A DNA stretch of 64,000 bases. Source: JAFLBI01 sp964616465. GTDB lineage: Bacteria > Bacteroidota > Bacteroidia > Chitinophagales > Chitinophagaceae. A program made the position numbers and the translations under genes. Positions 43,385-52,226 of the stretch are shown here, piece after piece. Position 1 is the stretch's first letter, and every line of letters begins with the position of its first letter. The stretch lies in contig CAZTTO010000002.1 in the NCBI GenBank assembly GCA_964616465.1, positions 124,001 through 188,000 of the forward strand. The letters are read 5' to 3'. The notes below the pieces were generated by a model. The model made no database searches, was not told where the DNA came from, and worked only from the letters and a program-made list of their open reading frames with translations.

Positions 43385-43444
43385 GCGTTTATTTCATTTA
43401 AGACTTTTATTTTTTCCAATTCAGTTCACTATAAAAATTGCATT

Positions 43445-44017
43445 TCAATTTTCCTTAAAATCATTGTTCATGTTGTTTTGAATTACTGATAAGTTATTCT
43501 TTGCGCCACTTATCAATTTATCCCATCGTATGTCTTTATGGAGTATTTTAAAGCAGCTTTCAGATTCAAGCATAAAAATGTTGTAAAACTTTCCAACAAA
43601 AATAACTTTTTCAAGTTCTACGAATGCTTTATCATTATTTCCAAGTTTTACCCAACAGCAAGCAGCATTCAATCTGTGTTTGACTTTCCCTTTGTTGTTA
43701 TTTAGTTCAAACGCCACATTATACAATCCAATTGACTCTTCAAACATCTTCTTATGATAGAAGGAATCTGCTATTTCTGTTATCCTATCGTAACATTCAT
43801 AACAAAGATTACCTTTTATTGAATCTTCATAAATTATTTGACCAGTGAGTTTACTTTTTATAGAAATGAAATTTTTTGAACTCGACTTTTCTTTTTTGAA
43901 AATATCATAGATATCAGTTGGCAAAATTTCATTTTTGTTTGTATCATTTTTTGATTGAGACAAACACAGATATGGAAAAAAACTGTAAATAAAAAATGTA
44001 ATGATTACTTTCATCAA
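43445..44017 (-). CDS. Exported TPR-like protein
   Basis: 190 aa. Signal peptide MMKVIITFFIYSFFPYLCLSQ. The mature part has CYECYDRITEIAD and two helical repeats with TPR character (MFEESIGLYNVAFELNNNKGKVKHRLNAACCWVKLGNNDKAFVELEKVI in outline; residues about 95-150). The end, around CFKILHKDIRWDKLI, matches the usual C-terminus of Bacteroidota TPR proteins of this size. A role in protein interaction is likely, but no partner is evident. It is flanked by direct repeats and lies upstream of the toxin operon on the same strand. Confidence 0.7.
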   Translation of the reverse strand: MMKVIITFFIYSFFPYLCLSQSKNDTNKNEILPTDIYDIFKKEKSSSKNFISIKSKLTGQIIYEDSIKGNLCYECYDRITEIADSFYHKKMFEESIGLYNVAFELNNNKGKVKHRLNAACCWVKLGNNDKAFVELEKVIFVGKFYNIFMLESESCFKILHKDIRWDKLISGAKNNLSVIQNNMNNDFKEN

Positions 44018-44054
44018 ATTGTACTTGTTAGTTGAACTTAGAACACAGTAAAAT

Positions 44055-44118
44055 TAAGCAACCCTTGAATTGAAAAAACTACGAAAAATCACAGTTTTTT
44101 ATTGGGATATTTTTCGTA
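44055..44118. repeat. Direct repeat, right copy
   Basis: Second copy of the 43320 repeat. Its hairpin arms have accumulated mismatches (CTACGAAAAATCACAG), so the left copy is the functional-looking terminator. Confidence 0.8.
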
Positions 44119-44231
44119 TTCGCATATTCCTGCTGATGTTTCAATTTTTTTCGGAGAATTCTTCTAATTAACTGATTTCTAATTAACAAAATCATCTGCT
44201 CTTTTTTATTTTCGCTCCAGAATCATCGCTT

Positions 44232-45542
44232 ATGTCAAGTTTTATTGTTCACGGAGGCAAATCGCTTAAAGGCTCTATTCTACCTCAGGGTGCAAAGAAT
44301 GAAGCACTGCAAATTATTGCTGCAACGCTTTTAACTACTGAACCTGTTGTAATAGATCGCATTCCAGATATTGTTGATGTGAACCTGCTTATTCAACTTC
44401 TACGAGACATGGGCGTAACAGTTACACAAGAAGCGCCCGAACGATATCGCTTTCAAGCGAACCAAATCAATATCAGCTATATCAATACAAGTGCATTTAG
44501 AGAAAAATGCGGGCGACTTAGAGGAAGTATCATGCTTGCCGGTCCGCTTCTTGCCCGTTTTCAAGAAGCACGTATTCCACAACCTGGTGGCGATAAAATT
44601 GGGAGAAGAAGATTAGATACTCACTTACTTGGATTTGAACAACTAGGTGCATCGCTTTCTTACAATAGCAAAGAACACTATTTTGAGTTGAAAGCAAAAG
44701 AATTAAAAGGAACTTATATCTTATTGGATGAACCAAGTGTAACTGGTACAGCTAATCTTGTTATGGCAGCAGTTCTTGCAAAAGGAACAACTACTTTATA
44801 CAATGCCGCATGTGAACCTTATGTACAACAACTTTGCAATATGCTGGTGAGAATGGGAGCTTCAATCAGCGGTATTGGAAGTAATTTGTTGGTTATTGAA
44901 GGGGTGCAAAGTTTATCGGGAACTACGCATACCATGCTCCCAGATATGATTGAAGTAGGTAGTTTTATTGGATTGGCCGCCATGACAAAAAGTGAAATTA
45001 CAATTCAAAAAGCAGGTGTGGCGCACCTTGGACAAATACCTGATAAATTCAGACAGTTAGGCATTGAACTTACAATACAAGGAGATGATATTATTGTTCC
45101 TGCGCAAGATCAATATACAATTCAAACTTATTTAGATGGCGGCATCCTCACGGTATATGACCACCCTTGGCCAGGCTTTACACCCGATTTACTAAGCATT
45201 GTTTTGGTGGTTGCTACACAGGCTGTTGGCAGTGTCTTGATTCATCAAAAGATGTTTGAAAGCCGATTATTTTTTACAGACAAACTCATTGACATGGGTG
45301 CACAAATAATTCTATGCGATCCTCATCGTGCAACCGTTATTGGTTTGGGTAGAAAACAACCCCTGCGGGGAATTACCATGAGCAGCCCAGATATTCGTGC
45401 AGGTCAAGCACTTTTAATAGCCGCACTAAGCGCAGAAGGTAAAAGTGTAATTCAAAATATTGAACAAATCGATAGAGGTTACCAACATATTGATAAAAGA
45501 TTGCAATTATTGGGCGCCGATATTGAGCGTGTAAGTAGTTAA
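44232..45542 (+). CDS. murA: UDP-N-acetylglucosamine 1-carboxyvinyltransferase
   Basis: 436 aa. It transfers enolpyruvate from PEP to UDP-GlcNAc in the first committed step of peptidoglycan synthesis, in the cytoplasm. EPSP-synthase fold landmarks: GGKSLKGSILPQGAKNEALQIIAATLL, LRGSIMLAGPLLARF, PSVTGTANLVMAA, and TDLLSI-type TPDLLSIVLV near the C-terminus. The fosfomycin-target loop normally reading GGCAIG reads GGDKIGRRRLD, with Asp121 in place of Cys. The equivalent C115D change in E. coli MurA keeps activity but blocks fosfomycin. The gene is intact and apparently monocistronic. Confidence 0.97.
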   Translation: MSSFIVHGGKSLKGSILPQGAKNEALQIIAATLLTTEPVVIDRIPDIVDVNLLIQLLRDMGVTVTQEAPERYRFQANQINISYINTSAFREKCGRLRGSIMLAGPLLARFQEARIPQPGGDKIGRRRLDTHLLGFEQLGASLSYNSKEHYFELKAKELKGTYILLDEPSVTGTANLVMAAVLAKGTTTLYNAACEPYVQQLCNMLVRMGASISGIGSNLLVIEGVQSLSGTTHTMLPDMIEVGSFIGLAAMTKSEITIQKAGVAHLGQIPDKFRQLGIELTIQGDDIIVPAQDQYTIQTYLDGGILTVYDHPWPGFTPDLLSIVLVVATQAVGSVLIHQKMFESRLFFTDKLIDMGAQIILCDPHRATVIGLGRKQPLRGITMSSPDIRAGQALLIAALSAEGKSVIQNIEQIDRGYQHIDKRLQLLGADIERVSS

Positions 45543-45608
45543 AATGAAATAACACTTGGTGGTTCATCACATAAAATGGACTACATTTAAAGCAGTAAAT
45601 TTATCTCT

Positions 45609-46814
45609 ATGCTGCTTGCCACTCGTGCGCGTCTCGCGCTTATGATGTTCTTGAATTTTTTTGTTTGGGGTATATGGTTCGTAACCATGGGAACCTATCT
45701 CACTAAGTCGCTACAATCAACAGATTTGGAAGCTGGAATGGCATATGGTACTCAATCCTTAGGCGCCATTATTGCTCCTTTTATAGTTGGATTAATTGCA
45801 GATCGATTTTTTGCTGCACAGAAAATTTTAGGCTTCTTACATATATGTGGTGCTATATTCATGTACTTCATTGCACAACAAACTTCCTTCGATCAATTCT
45901 ACCCTCTTTTATTAGGTTATATGATTGTGTATATGCCTACACTGGCCTTAGTAAATGCAATTGCTTTCAAACAAATGCAAGCACCTGAAAAGGAATTTGC
46001 CGCCATTCGTGTGTGGGGTACTATTGGTTGGATTGCTGCCGGCTTAACTATTGGCTGGTTGGCACTTGAACAAAAACAACTCTTACAACAAACTTATTTG
46101 ATTGCTGCTGTTATTTCTGCAACACTTGGCTTGTACAGTTTCTCTCTTCCACATACACCAGCACCTAAAGCTGGACAAGAAGTGAAGCTAAGAGATATTG
46201 TAGGACTCGATGCATTAGAACTTCTCAAAGACAAGAATTACCTCGTATTCTTTGTAGGATCAGTTTTAATCTGCATTCCACTGGCATTTTATTACCAAGA
46301 AACCAATAAGTTTCTAAATGAAATCAATGTTCAACAAGCTGCCAGCAAAATGACATTGGGTCAAATGAGTGAAACCGCTTTCCTATTCCTTATGCCATTT
46401 TTCTTTACAAGATTAGGGGTTAAAAAAATGTTGCTTATTGGCATGTTGGCTTGGGTAGTTCGTTATCTATGCTTTGCTTGGGGAGATGCTGATCAAGGTA
46501 TGGCGCTTTTATACTTGGGTATTCTTTTACATGGAATTTGTTACGACTTCTTTTTTGTAACTGGTCAAATTTATACCGATGAAAAAGCTGGCCCGCAAAT
46601 TCGCTCAAGTGCACAAGGCATGATTACTTTAGCTACCTATGGTGTAGGGATGCTGGTTGGATTTCAATTTGCCGGATGGATTTCTGCACAATACACTACC
46701 GAACAAGGCCACGATTGGACCACCATTTGGTACATTCCTGCAGCCATTGCTTTAGGTGTTACAACCATTTTTGCAGTTCTTTTTCAAAATCCAAAAAATG
46801 TATCCAATGCCTGA
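45609..46814 (+). CDS. MFS nucleoside/sugar permease (NupG-like)
   Basis: 401 aa with about 12 hydrophobic helices. The N-terminus (ARLALMMFLNFFVWGIWFVTMGTYL) and the conserved MPTLALVNAIAFKQM, FAAIRVWGTIGWI segments match the nucleoside:H+ symporter (NupG) family. In Bacteroidota, members of this family are often encoded with sugar-oxidation genes and may carry other substrates. Starts at 45609 or at an internal ATG at 45642 are possible. It is the first gene of a six-gene operon and overlaps the next by 8 bases. Confidence 0.87.
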   Translation: MLLATRARLALMMFLNFFVWGIWFVTMGTYLTKSLQSTDLEAGMAYGTQSLGAIIAPFIVGLIADRFFAAQKILGFLHICGAIFMYFIAQQTSFDQFYPLLLGYMIVYMPTLALVNAIAFKQMQAPEKEFAAIRVWGTIGWIAAGLTIGWLALEQKQLLQQTYLIAAVISATLGLYSFSLPHTPAPKAGQEVKLRDIVGLDALELLKDKNYLVFFVGSVLICIPLAFYYQETNKFLNEINVQQAASKMTLGQMSETAFLFLMPFFFTRLGVKKMLLIGMLAWVVRYLCFAWGDADQGMALLYLGILLHGICYDFFFVTGQIYTDEKAGPQIRSSAQGMITLATYGVGMLVGFQFAGWISAQYTTEQGHDWTTIWYIPAAIALGVTTIFAVLFQNPKNVSNA

Positions 46815-47676
46815 ACGTAGAAAATTTTTGCAACAAATTGGTTTGGGACTTCTTGTAGCCAATACTCCCTTCAGCTTAAAATCATCGCCGGTGACAACAA
46901 CCACTAAAAGCATCATTCGTCAGTCGGTTTGTAGATGGACGTATAGTAAATTTTCTCTTGACGAATTATGCATTAAAGCAAAGCAAATTGGGTACCAAGC
47001 AATTGATTTAATTGGGCCGAAAGAGTGGAATGTACTCAAACAACATGGTATGGATTCCTCCATGTGCAATGGTGCAGAAATTAGTTTAACAGAAGGATGG
47101 AATAGACCCGAATACCATAATCAGCTTACAAAAAATTATTTAGAACATATTGAATACGTTCATCAAGCAGGCTATAAAAACCTCATTTGCTTTAGTGGAA
47201 ATAAAAAAGGAATGGATGATGAAACAGGTTTGAAAAACTGTGTAACCGGTTTGAAAAAAATATTGGGAGAGGCTGAAAAAAAAGGAGTTGTTATTCAAAT
47301 GGAATTATTCAACTCCAAAGTGAATCACCCCGATTATATGTGCGACAGATCATCATGGGGTATTGAATTATGCAAACGAATTGACTCACCTAACTTCAAA
47401 CTTTTGTATGATATCTACCACATGCAAATCAGTGAAGGCGATATTATTCGTACCATTCAACAAAGCCACACATACTTTGGTCATTATCATACAGCAGGCG
47501 TTCCTGGCCGACATGAAATAGATGATAGCCAAGAACTGTATTACCCTGCAATTATGCGAGCTATTGCTGCCACAGGGTATACAGGATATGTTGCACAAGA
47601 GTTTATTCCAACCAGTCAAGATACAACAGATCAACTCAAAGTATTAGAACAAGCATATAAAATTTGTAGCATTTAA
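46807..47676 (+). CDS. TIM-barrel sugar isomerase/epimerase with Tat-like signal
   Basis: 289 aa from the ATG at 46807 (MPERRKFLQQIGLGLLV); the earlier in-frame ATGs at 46756 and 46798 lie inside the permease gene. The twin-arginine RRKFL motif and hydrophobic region suggest Tat export. The AP-endonuclease-2/xylose-isomerase-like TIM barrel has the metal-site segments MELFNSKVNHPDYMC, LLYDIYHMQ, HYHTAGVPGRHEID and GYVAQEFIP, close to hydroxypyruvate isomerase-type proteins. It probably acts on a keto- or oxidised sugar in the periplasm. Its neighbours are the permease and a GMC dehydrogenase. Confidence 0.87.
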   Translation: MPERRKFLQQIGLGLLVANTPFSLKSSPVTTTTKSIIRQSVCRWTYSKFSLDELCIKAKQIGYQAIDLIGPKEWNVLKQHGMDSSMCNGAEISLTEGWNRPEYHNQLTKNYLEHIEYVHQAGYKNLICFSGNKKGMDDETGLKNCVTGLKKILGEAEKKGVVIQMELFNSKVNHPDYMCDRSSWGIELCKRIDSPNFKLLYDIYHMQISEGDIIRTIQQSHTYFGHYHTAGVPGRHEIDDSQELYYPAIMRAIAATGYTGYVAQEFIPTSQDTTDQLKVLEQAYKICSI

Positions 47677-47688
47677 TCAGATACAAAC

Positions 47689-49368
47689 ATGGCAGACAAT
47701 CATTACGACGCAATTGTAGTTGGCTCCGGCATAACAGGAGGCTGGGCTGCAAAAGAGCTTACAGAAAAAGGACTAAAAGTGCTGATGCTAGAACGTGGAC
47801 GCAATATTGAACACGTTAAAGATTATGTAACAGCAAATAAAAATCCTTGGGACTTTCCTCATCGTGGTGCAGCCACCCGAGAAATGAGGGAAGCATACCC
47901 TGTTCTTCGCCGCGATTATCCTCTCAACGAAACCACTAATGGCATGTGGACAAATGAACAAGAAAGTCCATACGTTGAGAAAAAAAGATTCGATTGGTAC
48001 AGGGCCTATCATGTGGGGGGAAGAAGTTTATTGTGGGGCAGACAGAGCTATCGTTTCAACCAATGGGATTTTGAAGCCAATGCAAAAGAAGGCATAGGGG
48101 TGGATTGGCCAATTCGCTACAACGACCTTGCTCCTTGGTACAGTTATGTTGAAAAATTTGCGGGTATTCAAGGAAGTAAAGAAGGCTTAGAAGTATTGCC
48201 CGATGGGGAGTTTCTTCCTGCTATGGAAATGAATTGCGTAGAAAAAGATGTAGCCAAAAAACTTAAAGAATATTACAAAGGAAGTCGACACATGTTTATT
48301 GGCAGATCTGCTAACCTCACAAAACCTATTCAAGAAAGAATTCAATGTCAATATAGAAATCGCTGTTGGGAAGGTTGTCCTTTTGGTGGTTACTTCAGCA
48401 CACAATCATCCACCTTACCTGCTGCCATGAAAACAGGTAATTTAACCCTCCGACCTTTTTCAATTGTAAAAGAGATTTTATATGACCGCGATAAAAAGAA
48501 AGCCACTGGTGTTGAAATTATAGATGCTACCAATCAGCAAACATATACCTACCATGCAAAAATCATTTTTGTATGTGCCTCTGCCTTCAATTCAACCTGG
48601 CTGTTAATGAACAGCGCTACAAATATCTGGCCCGACGGATTAGGTAGCAGCAGTGATGCTTTAGGTAGAAATGTAATGGACCATCATTTTAAAATTGGAG
48701 CAGGTGGTGCTATTGAGGGATACGAAGACAAGTATTATTACGGCCGTAGACCAACAGGAATTTATATACCTCGCTTTAGAAATATTTACAATGATAAGAG
48801 AGATTATGTTAGAGGTTTTGGCTACCAAGGTGGAGCAGGCAGAGAAGGCTTTGGTAGAGAAATTGCAGAATTACAAATTGGTGCAGCATTTAAAGAAGCC
48901 CTTTGCGAACCAGGTAAATGGAATATGAGCATCTTAGCATTTGGAGAAATGCTGCCGGATCCAACAAACAGAATCTATTTAAATAAAGAGAAGAAAGATG
49001 CTTGGGGCCTACCTGTGTTAGAAATGGATGTTGAACTAAAAGAAAATGAACTGCGCATGCGAAATGATATGGTAAATGATGCCGTTGAAATGCTTACTGC
49101 CGCAGGCGTTAAAAATGTACAACCCTTCGATTGGGGTTATGCTGTTGGAATGGGTATTCATGAAATGGGAACAGCACGTATGGGTCGCGATCCAAAAACA
49201 TCTGTCCTAAATGGTAACAACCAAGTTTGGGATGCACAGAATGTATTTGTTACAGATGGAGCATGCATGACTTCAGGAAGTTGTGTAAATCCATCGTTAA
49301 CCTATATGGCATTAACAGCCAGAGCTGCAAATTTTGCATTTGAAGAACTTAAAAAAGGAAATCTCTAA
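47689..49368 (+). CDS. GMC-family oxidoreductase (large dehydrogenase subunit)
   Basis: 559 aa. FAD-binding Rossmann motif VVGSGITGGWAAKELTEKG (about 11-29), the FAD-contact GGRSLLWGRQ, FVCASAFNSTWLLMNS, and at the C-terminus MGTARMG and FVTDGACMTSGSCVNPSLTYMALTARAA, with the His of GIHEMGTAR. It resembles the flavin subunit of membrane gluconate/sorbitol-type dehydrogenases, with a Cys-containing CQYRNRCWEGCPFGGYF segment. It has no signal of its own; the next gene encodes a Tat-signal-bearing partner that could carry it across the membrane. Likely role: oxidation of a sugar or polyol. Confidence 0.92.
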   Translation: MADNHYDAIVVGSGITGGWAAKELTEKGLKVLMLERGRNIEHVKDYVTANKNPWDFPHRGAATREMREAYPVLRRDYPLNETTNGMWTNEQESPYVEKKRFDWYRAYHVGGRSLLWGRQSYRFNQWDFEANAKEGIGVDWPIRYNDLAPWYSYVEKFAGIQGSKEGLEVLPDGEFLPAMEMNCVEKDVAKKLKEYYKGSRHMFIGRSANLTKPIQERIQCQYRNRCWEGCPFGGYFSTQSSTLPAAMKTGNLTLRPFSIVKEILYDRDKKKATGVEIIDATNQQTYTYHAKIIFVCASAFNSTWLLMNSATNIWPDGLGSSSDALGRNVMDHHFKIGAGGAIEGYEDKYYYGRRPTGIYIPRFRNIYNDKRDYVRGFGYQGGAGREGFGREIAELQIGAAFKEALCEPGKWNMSILAFGEMLPDPTNRIYLNKEKKDAWGLPVLEMDVELKENELRMRNDMVNDAVEMLTAAGVKNVQPFDWGYAVGMGIHEMGTARMGRDPKTSVLNGNNQVWDAQNVFVTDGACMTSGSCVNPSLTYMALTARAANFAFEELKKGNL

Positions 49369-49378
49369 ACTGAATAGT

Positions 49379-49939
49379 ATGCAACGCAGAGAACTCTTAA
49401 AGATGATTGCCCTCGTAACTGGCGGAGCAGTAATTGGAGGTGAATTTTTATTGACAGGTTGTTCGCCTGTTTCTAACAACAAAGAATTCAACCTTACCCA
49501 AGATCAAATTAATTGGTTGAACGAAGTAGCAGAAACCATCCTTCCAAAAACCAATACACCCGGTGCAAAAGATGCAAAAGTGGGTGAATTTATTTTCACA
49601 CAAGTGCGCGACTGTTATAGCGATGAAGATCAAGCTACTTTCATGGAGTGCTTCAAAAAACTAGAAATAACTTGTAAGGAAGTAACAGGAAAAACATTCT
49701 TAGATTGTAGTGCAGAAGAAAAAACAAAGGCACTAATTGCAGTTGATACAGAACGAAAAGAATGGAATAAAGAAAAAAGAAAGGAGAAGCACTATTTTCA
49801 AATGTTGAAACAGCTCACCCTATTTGGATTTTTCACTTCAGAGCCTGGCGCTACACAAGCATTGAGATATGTGGCTGTACCAGGAAGGTATGATGGATGT
49901 GTTGATTATACACCAGGCGACCGAGCCTGGGCATCTTAA
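49379..49939 (+). CDS. Gluconate 2-dehydrogenase subunit 3-like protein
   Basis: 186 aa from the ATG at 49379; the frame from 49334 overlaps the GMC gene. MQRRELLKMIALVTGG is a twin-arginine signal, ending in LLTGC, a possible lipobox, so it may be a Tat-exported lipoprotein. The domain (LNEVAETILPKTNTPGAKDAKV, FFTSEPGATQALRY) matches the small subunit family of gluconate 2-dehydrogenases (subunit 3). It typically escorts or anchors the flavin subunit encoded just upstream, 10 bases away. Confidence 0.92.
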   Translation: MQRRELLKMIALVTGGAVIGGEFLLTGCSPVSNNKEFNLTQDQINWLNEVAETILPKTNTPGAKDAKVGEFIFTQVRDCYSDEDQATFMECFKKLEITCKEVTGKTFLDCSAEEKTKALIAVDTERKEWNKEKRKEKHYFQMLKQLTLFGFFTSEPGATQALRYVAVPGRYDGCVDYTPGDRAWAS

Positions 49940-49950
49940 AATAATTAAAT

Positions 49951-50793
49951 ATGCAACGTAGAACTTTTTTACAACAAAGCGGACTGGGATTACTTGCAAG
50001 TACATTACCTAGTTGGGTTTTATGCCAATCGAGTTCCTTCAAATTTGGAATTCAAGTGTATTCTGTAAAAGAAGACATGGAAAAAGATCCAATAGCAACA
50101 TTGCGCAACTTAGCTGCATATGGATATCAACAAATTGAAAGCTTTGAGGGTAGTAAAGGTATTTTTTGGGGAATGCAACCAAAAGAAATGAAACAACTGA
50201 TGAACGATTTAGGCATGGAATTGATTGCTTCGCATTGTAACTATACCGATCATCTAGCGCAAAAAGCTGAAGCAGCCGCTTCAATTGGTATGAAATATTT
50301 GATTTGTCCTTGGATTGGCCCGCAGAAGTCATTAAGCGATTACCAAAAAATTGCACAGCAATTTCAAGAAGCCGGAAAAATTTGTGCTAAAGCAGGCATT
50401 CGATTTGCGTATCACAACCATGCATATTCTTTTGAAGCAATAGATGGTCAATTGCCACAAGATATTTTAATGAAGGAAACAGATCCTGCATTGGTAGATT
50501 TTGAATTAGATATGTATTGGAGTGAAACAGCTGGTGTTGATACAGCAGCATGGTTAAAAAAGTACAGCGGCAGATTCCGTTTATGTCATATTAAAGACAG
50601 AAGTAAGCAAGGTAATGGACCCAATGCCTCTTGCAACTTGGGTGAAGGAAAAATTAACTATCAAAATCTTTTGCGAGTTGCAAAAAATAATGGTATGGAA
50701 TATTTTTTAGTTGAACAGGAGAAATTTGATGGTAGCACACCCATGAAAAGTGCTGCTGCAAACGCACGCTACATGCAACAAATCAAACTTTAA
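49951..50793 (+). CDS. TIM-barrel sugar isomerase/epimerase with Tat-like signal (second)
   Basis: 280 aa. N-terminus MQRRTFLQQSGLGLLASTLPSWVLCQ has the twin-arginine pattern RRTFL. The TIM barrel has FGIQVYSVKEDM, AYHNHAYSFE, FELDMYWSETAGVD, CHIKDRS and YFLVEQEKFDGSTP, matching sugar phosphate isomerase/epimerase-family proteins linked to inositol or keto-sugar metabolism. It is a paralogue of the 46807 gene but in a different subgroup. It lies 11 bases downstream of the dehydrogenase small subunit in the same operon. Confidence 0.87.
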   Translation: MQRRTFLQQSGLGLLASTLPSWVLCQSSSFKFGIQVYSVKEDMEKDPIATLRNLAAYGYQQIESFEGSKGIFWGMQPKEMKQLMNDLGMELIASHCNYTDHLAQKAEAAASIGMKYLICPWIGPQKSLSDYQKIAQQFQEAGKICAKAGIRFAYHNHAYSFEAIDGQLPQDILMKETDPALVDFELDMYWSETAGVDTAAWLKKYSGRFRLCHIKDRSKQGNGPNASCNLGEGKINYQNLLRVAKNNGMEYFLVEQEKFDGSTPMKSAAANARYMQQIKL

Positions 50794-50808
50794 ACTGTTG
50801 AACAACCT

Positions 50809-52191
50809 ATGTCACACACAACATTATTAGCACAATTAGAAGCGCAAAGAAAATATTATCAATCTGGCGCTACGCGTTCTGCAACCTTTCGTAAAAAGCA
50901 GTTACAAAACCTGAAGAAGGCTGTTTTACAAAAAGAGGAAGAATTATATACCGCACTTTATAACGATTTAAAAAAAAGTAAAGAAGAATGTTGGGCAACT
51001 GAAATTGGTTTCTTTTTAGCAGAGTTACATGCAACGCTCAAGCACCTCGATGCTTGGATGGAGCCTGAAAGAAAACCAACCAACCTACTCAATTTACCAT
51101 CTACTTGTGAAGTTGTTCGTGAACCTCTAGGCACAGTACTGATTATTGCTCCTTGGAACTATCCTTTTCAATTGCTGTTCACGCCACTATTGGGAGCAAT
51201 AGCTGCAGGCAATACAATTGTACTAAAGCCTAGTGAATTTGCTCCTGCTACTGCAGCTATCATGAAGGAAATTATCGCTGAGCATTTCTCACCAGAATAT
51301 ATTTTATACGTAGAAGGTGCAGGCGCAGATGTCATTCCTCAAATGATGGAATCATTCACCTTTGACCATGTTTTTTATACCGGCAGCACACAGGTTGGAA
51401 AGATTATTTATCAAATGGCTGCTAAACGATTGGTTCCTGTAACACTGGAATTAGGCGGTAAAAGTCCATGTGTTGTAGAAGCAGATGCATCATTAGAAGT
51501 AGCAGCGCGAAGAATACTTACGCCAAAATTCTCTAACTGTGGACAAATGTGTGTGGCGCCTGATTATGTGTTGGTGCATGAATCCGTTAAGCAATCGCTC
51601 ATTCATCAAATGAAGAAAGTGATTCAGAAGTTTTTTGGCGATGATCCTTCACAAAGCAGCGAATATGGTAAGATTATTAATGAAAAACAATTCGACCGTC
51701 TCATTGCTTACCTAGAAAATGGCACCATTATTCATGGTGGTCGCCATAATAGAGATGCCCTTTATATTGAACCTACTTTGTTAGATGCAGTTGCATTAGA
51801 CAGTCCTGTAATGCAAGAAGAGATTTTCGGACCAATTTTACCCATTATTGAATTTACGAACAGCGATGAAGCAAAACAAATTATTGCCAGACATCCTAAT
51901 CCTCTAGCATTTTATGTATTTTCTGGAAGCAACAGCAAGGCACAAGAATGGATTGATCAAATTCCATTTGGTGGCGGCTGCGTAAACAATGCAAGCTGGC
52001 ATTTAACCAATCACAACCTACCTTTTGGTGGAAGAGGCTTTAGTGGAACAGGAAAATACCATGGAAAATATTCCTTTGATGTATTCAGTCATGAAAAAGC
52101 AATTATGCGCACACCTACTTGGTTTGATCCTGCCATGAAATATCCACCTTTCAAAGGAAAACTCAAGCTGTTTAAATGGTTGATTAGATAA
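50809..52191 (+). CDS. Aldehyde dehydrogenase family protein
   Basis: 460 aa, class 3-like (no long N-terminal extension). Motifs: IIAPWNYPFQLLFTPLLGAIAAGN, the Glu in TLELGGKSP (about 212), the catalytic Cys in FSNCGQMCVAPDY (about 246), and PFGGRGFSGTGKYHGKYSFDVFSHEK near the C-terminus. It oxidises aldehydes with NAD(P)+. A C-terminal basic, hydrophobic tail (KGKLKLFKWLIR) may associate with membrane. It is last in the operon, 15 bases after the second isomerase gene. Confidence 0.95.
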   Translation: MSHTTLLAQLEAQRKYYQSGATRSATFRKKQLQNLKKAVLQKEEELYTALYNDLKKSKEECWATEIGFFLAELHATLKHLDAWMEPERKPTNLLNLPSTCEVVREPLGTVLIIAPWNYPFQLLFTPLLGAIAAGNTIVLKPSEFAPATAAIMKEIIAEHFSPEYILYVEGAGADVIPQMMESFTFDHVFYTGSTQVGKIIYQMAAKRLVPVTLELGGKSPCVVEADASLEVAARRILTPKFSNCGQMCVAPDYVLVHESVKQSLIHQMKKVIQKFFGDDPSQSSEYGKIINEKQFDRLIAYLENGTIIHGGRHNRDALYIEPTLLDAVALDSPVMQEEIFGPILPIIEFTNSDEAKQIIARHPNPLAFYVFSGSNSKAQEWIDQIPFGGGCVNNASWHLTNHNLPFGGRGFSGTGKYHGKYSFDVFSHEKAIMRTPTWFDPAMKYPPFKGKLKLFKWLIR

Positions 52192-52226
52192 AAGGAAACA
52201 GATAACTTTTATATTTAAAATTTACT

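Larger units (their letters stand above)
43147..43444. other. Intergenic stretch upstream of the toxin
   Basis: 298 bases without a gene. The right part holds a hairpin terminator and one of two direct repeats (43320-43384); the left part should carry the toxin promoter, but no clean TAnnTTTG box was found on the minus strand. Confidence 0.5.

Noticed and set aside
52192..52226. Terminator between the aldehyde dehydrogenase and the barrel gene
   Set aside because: The 35-base gap is A+T-rich but shows no hairpin with a U run.
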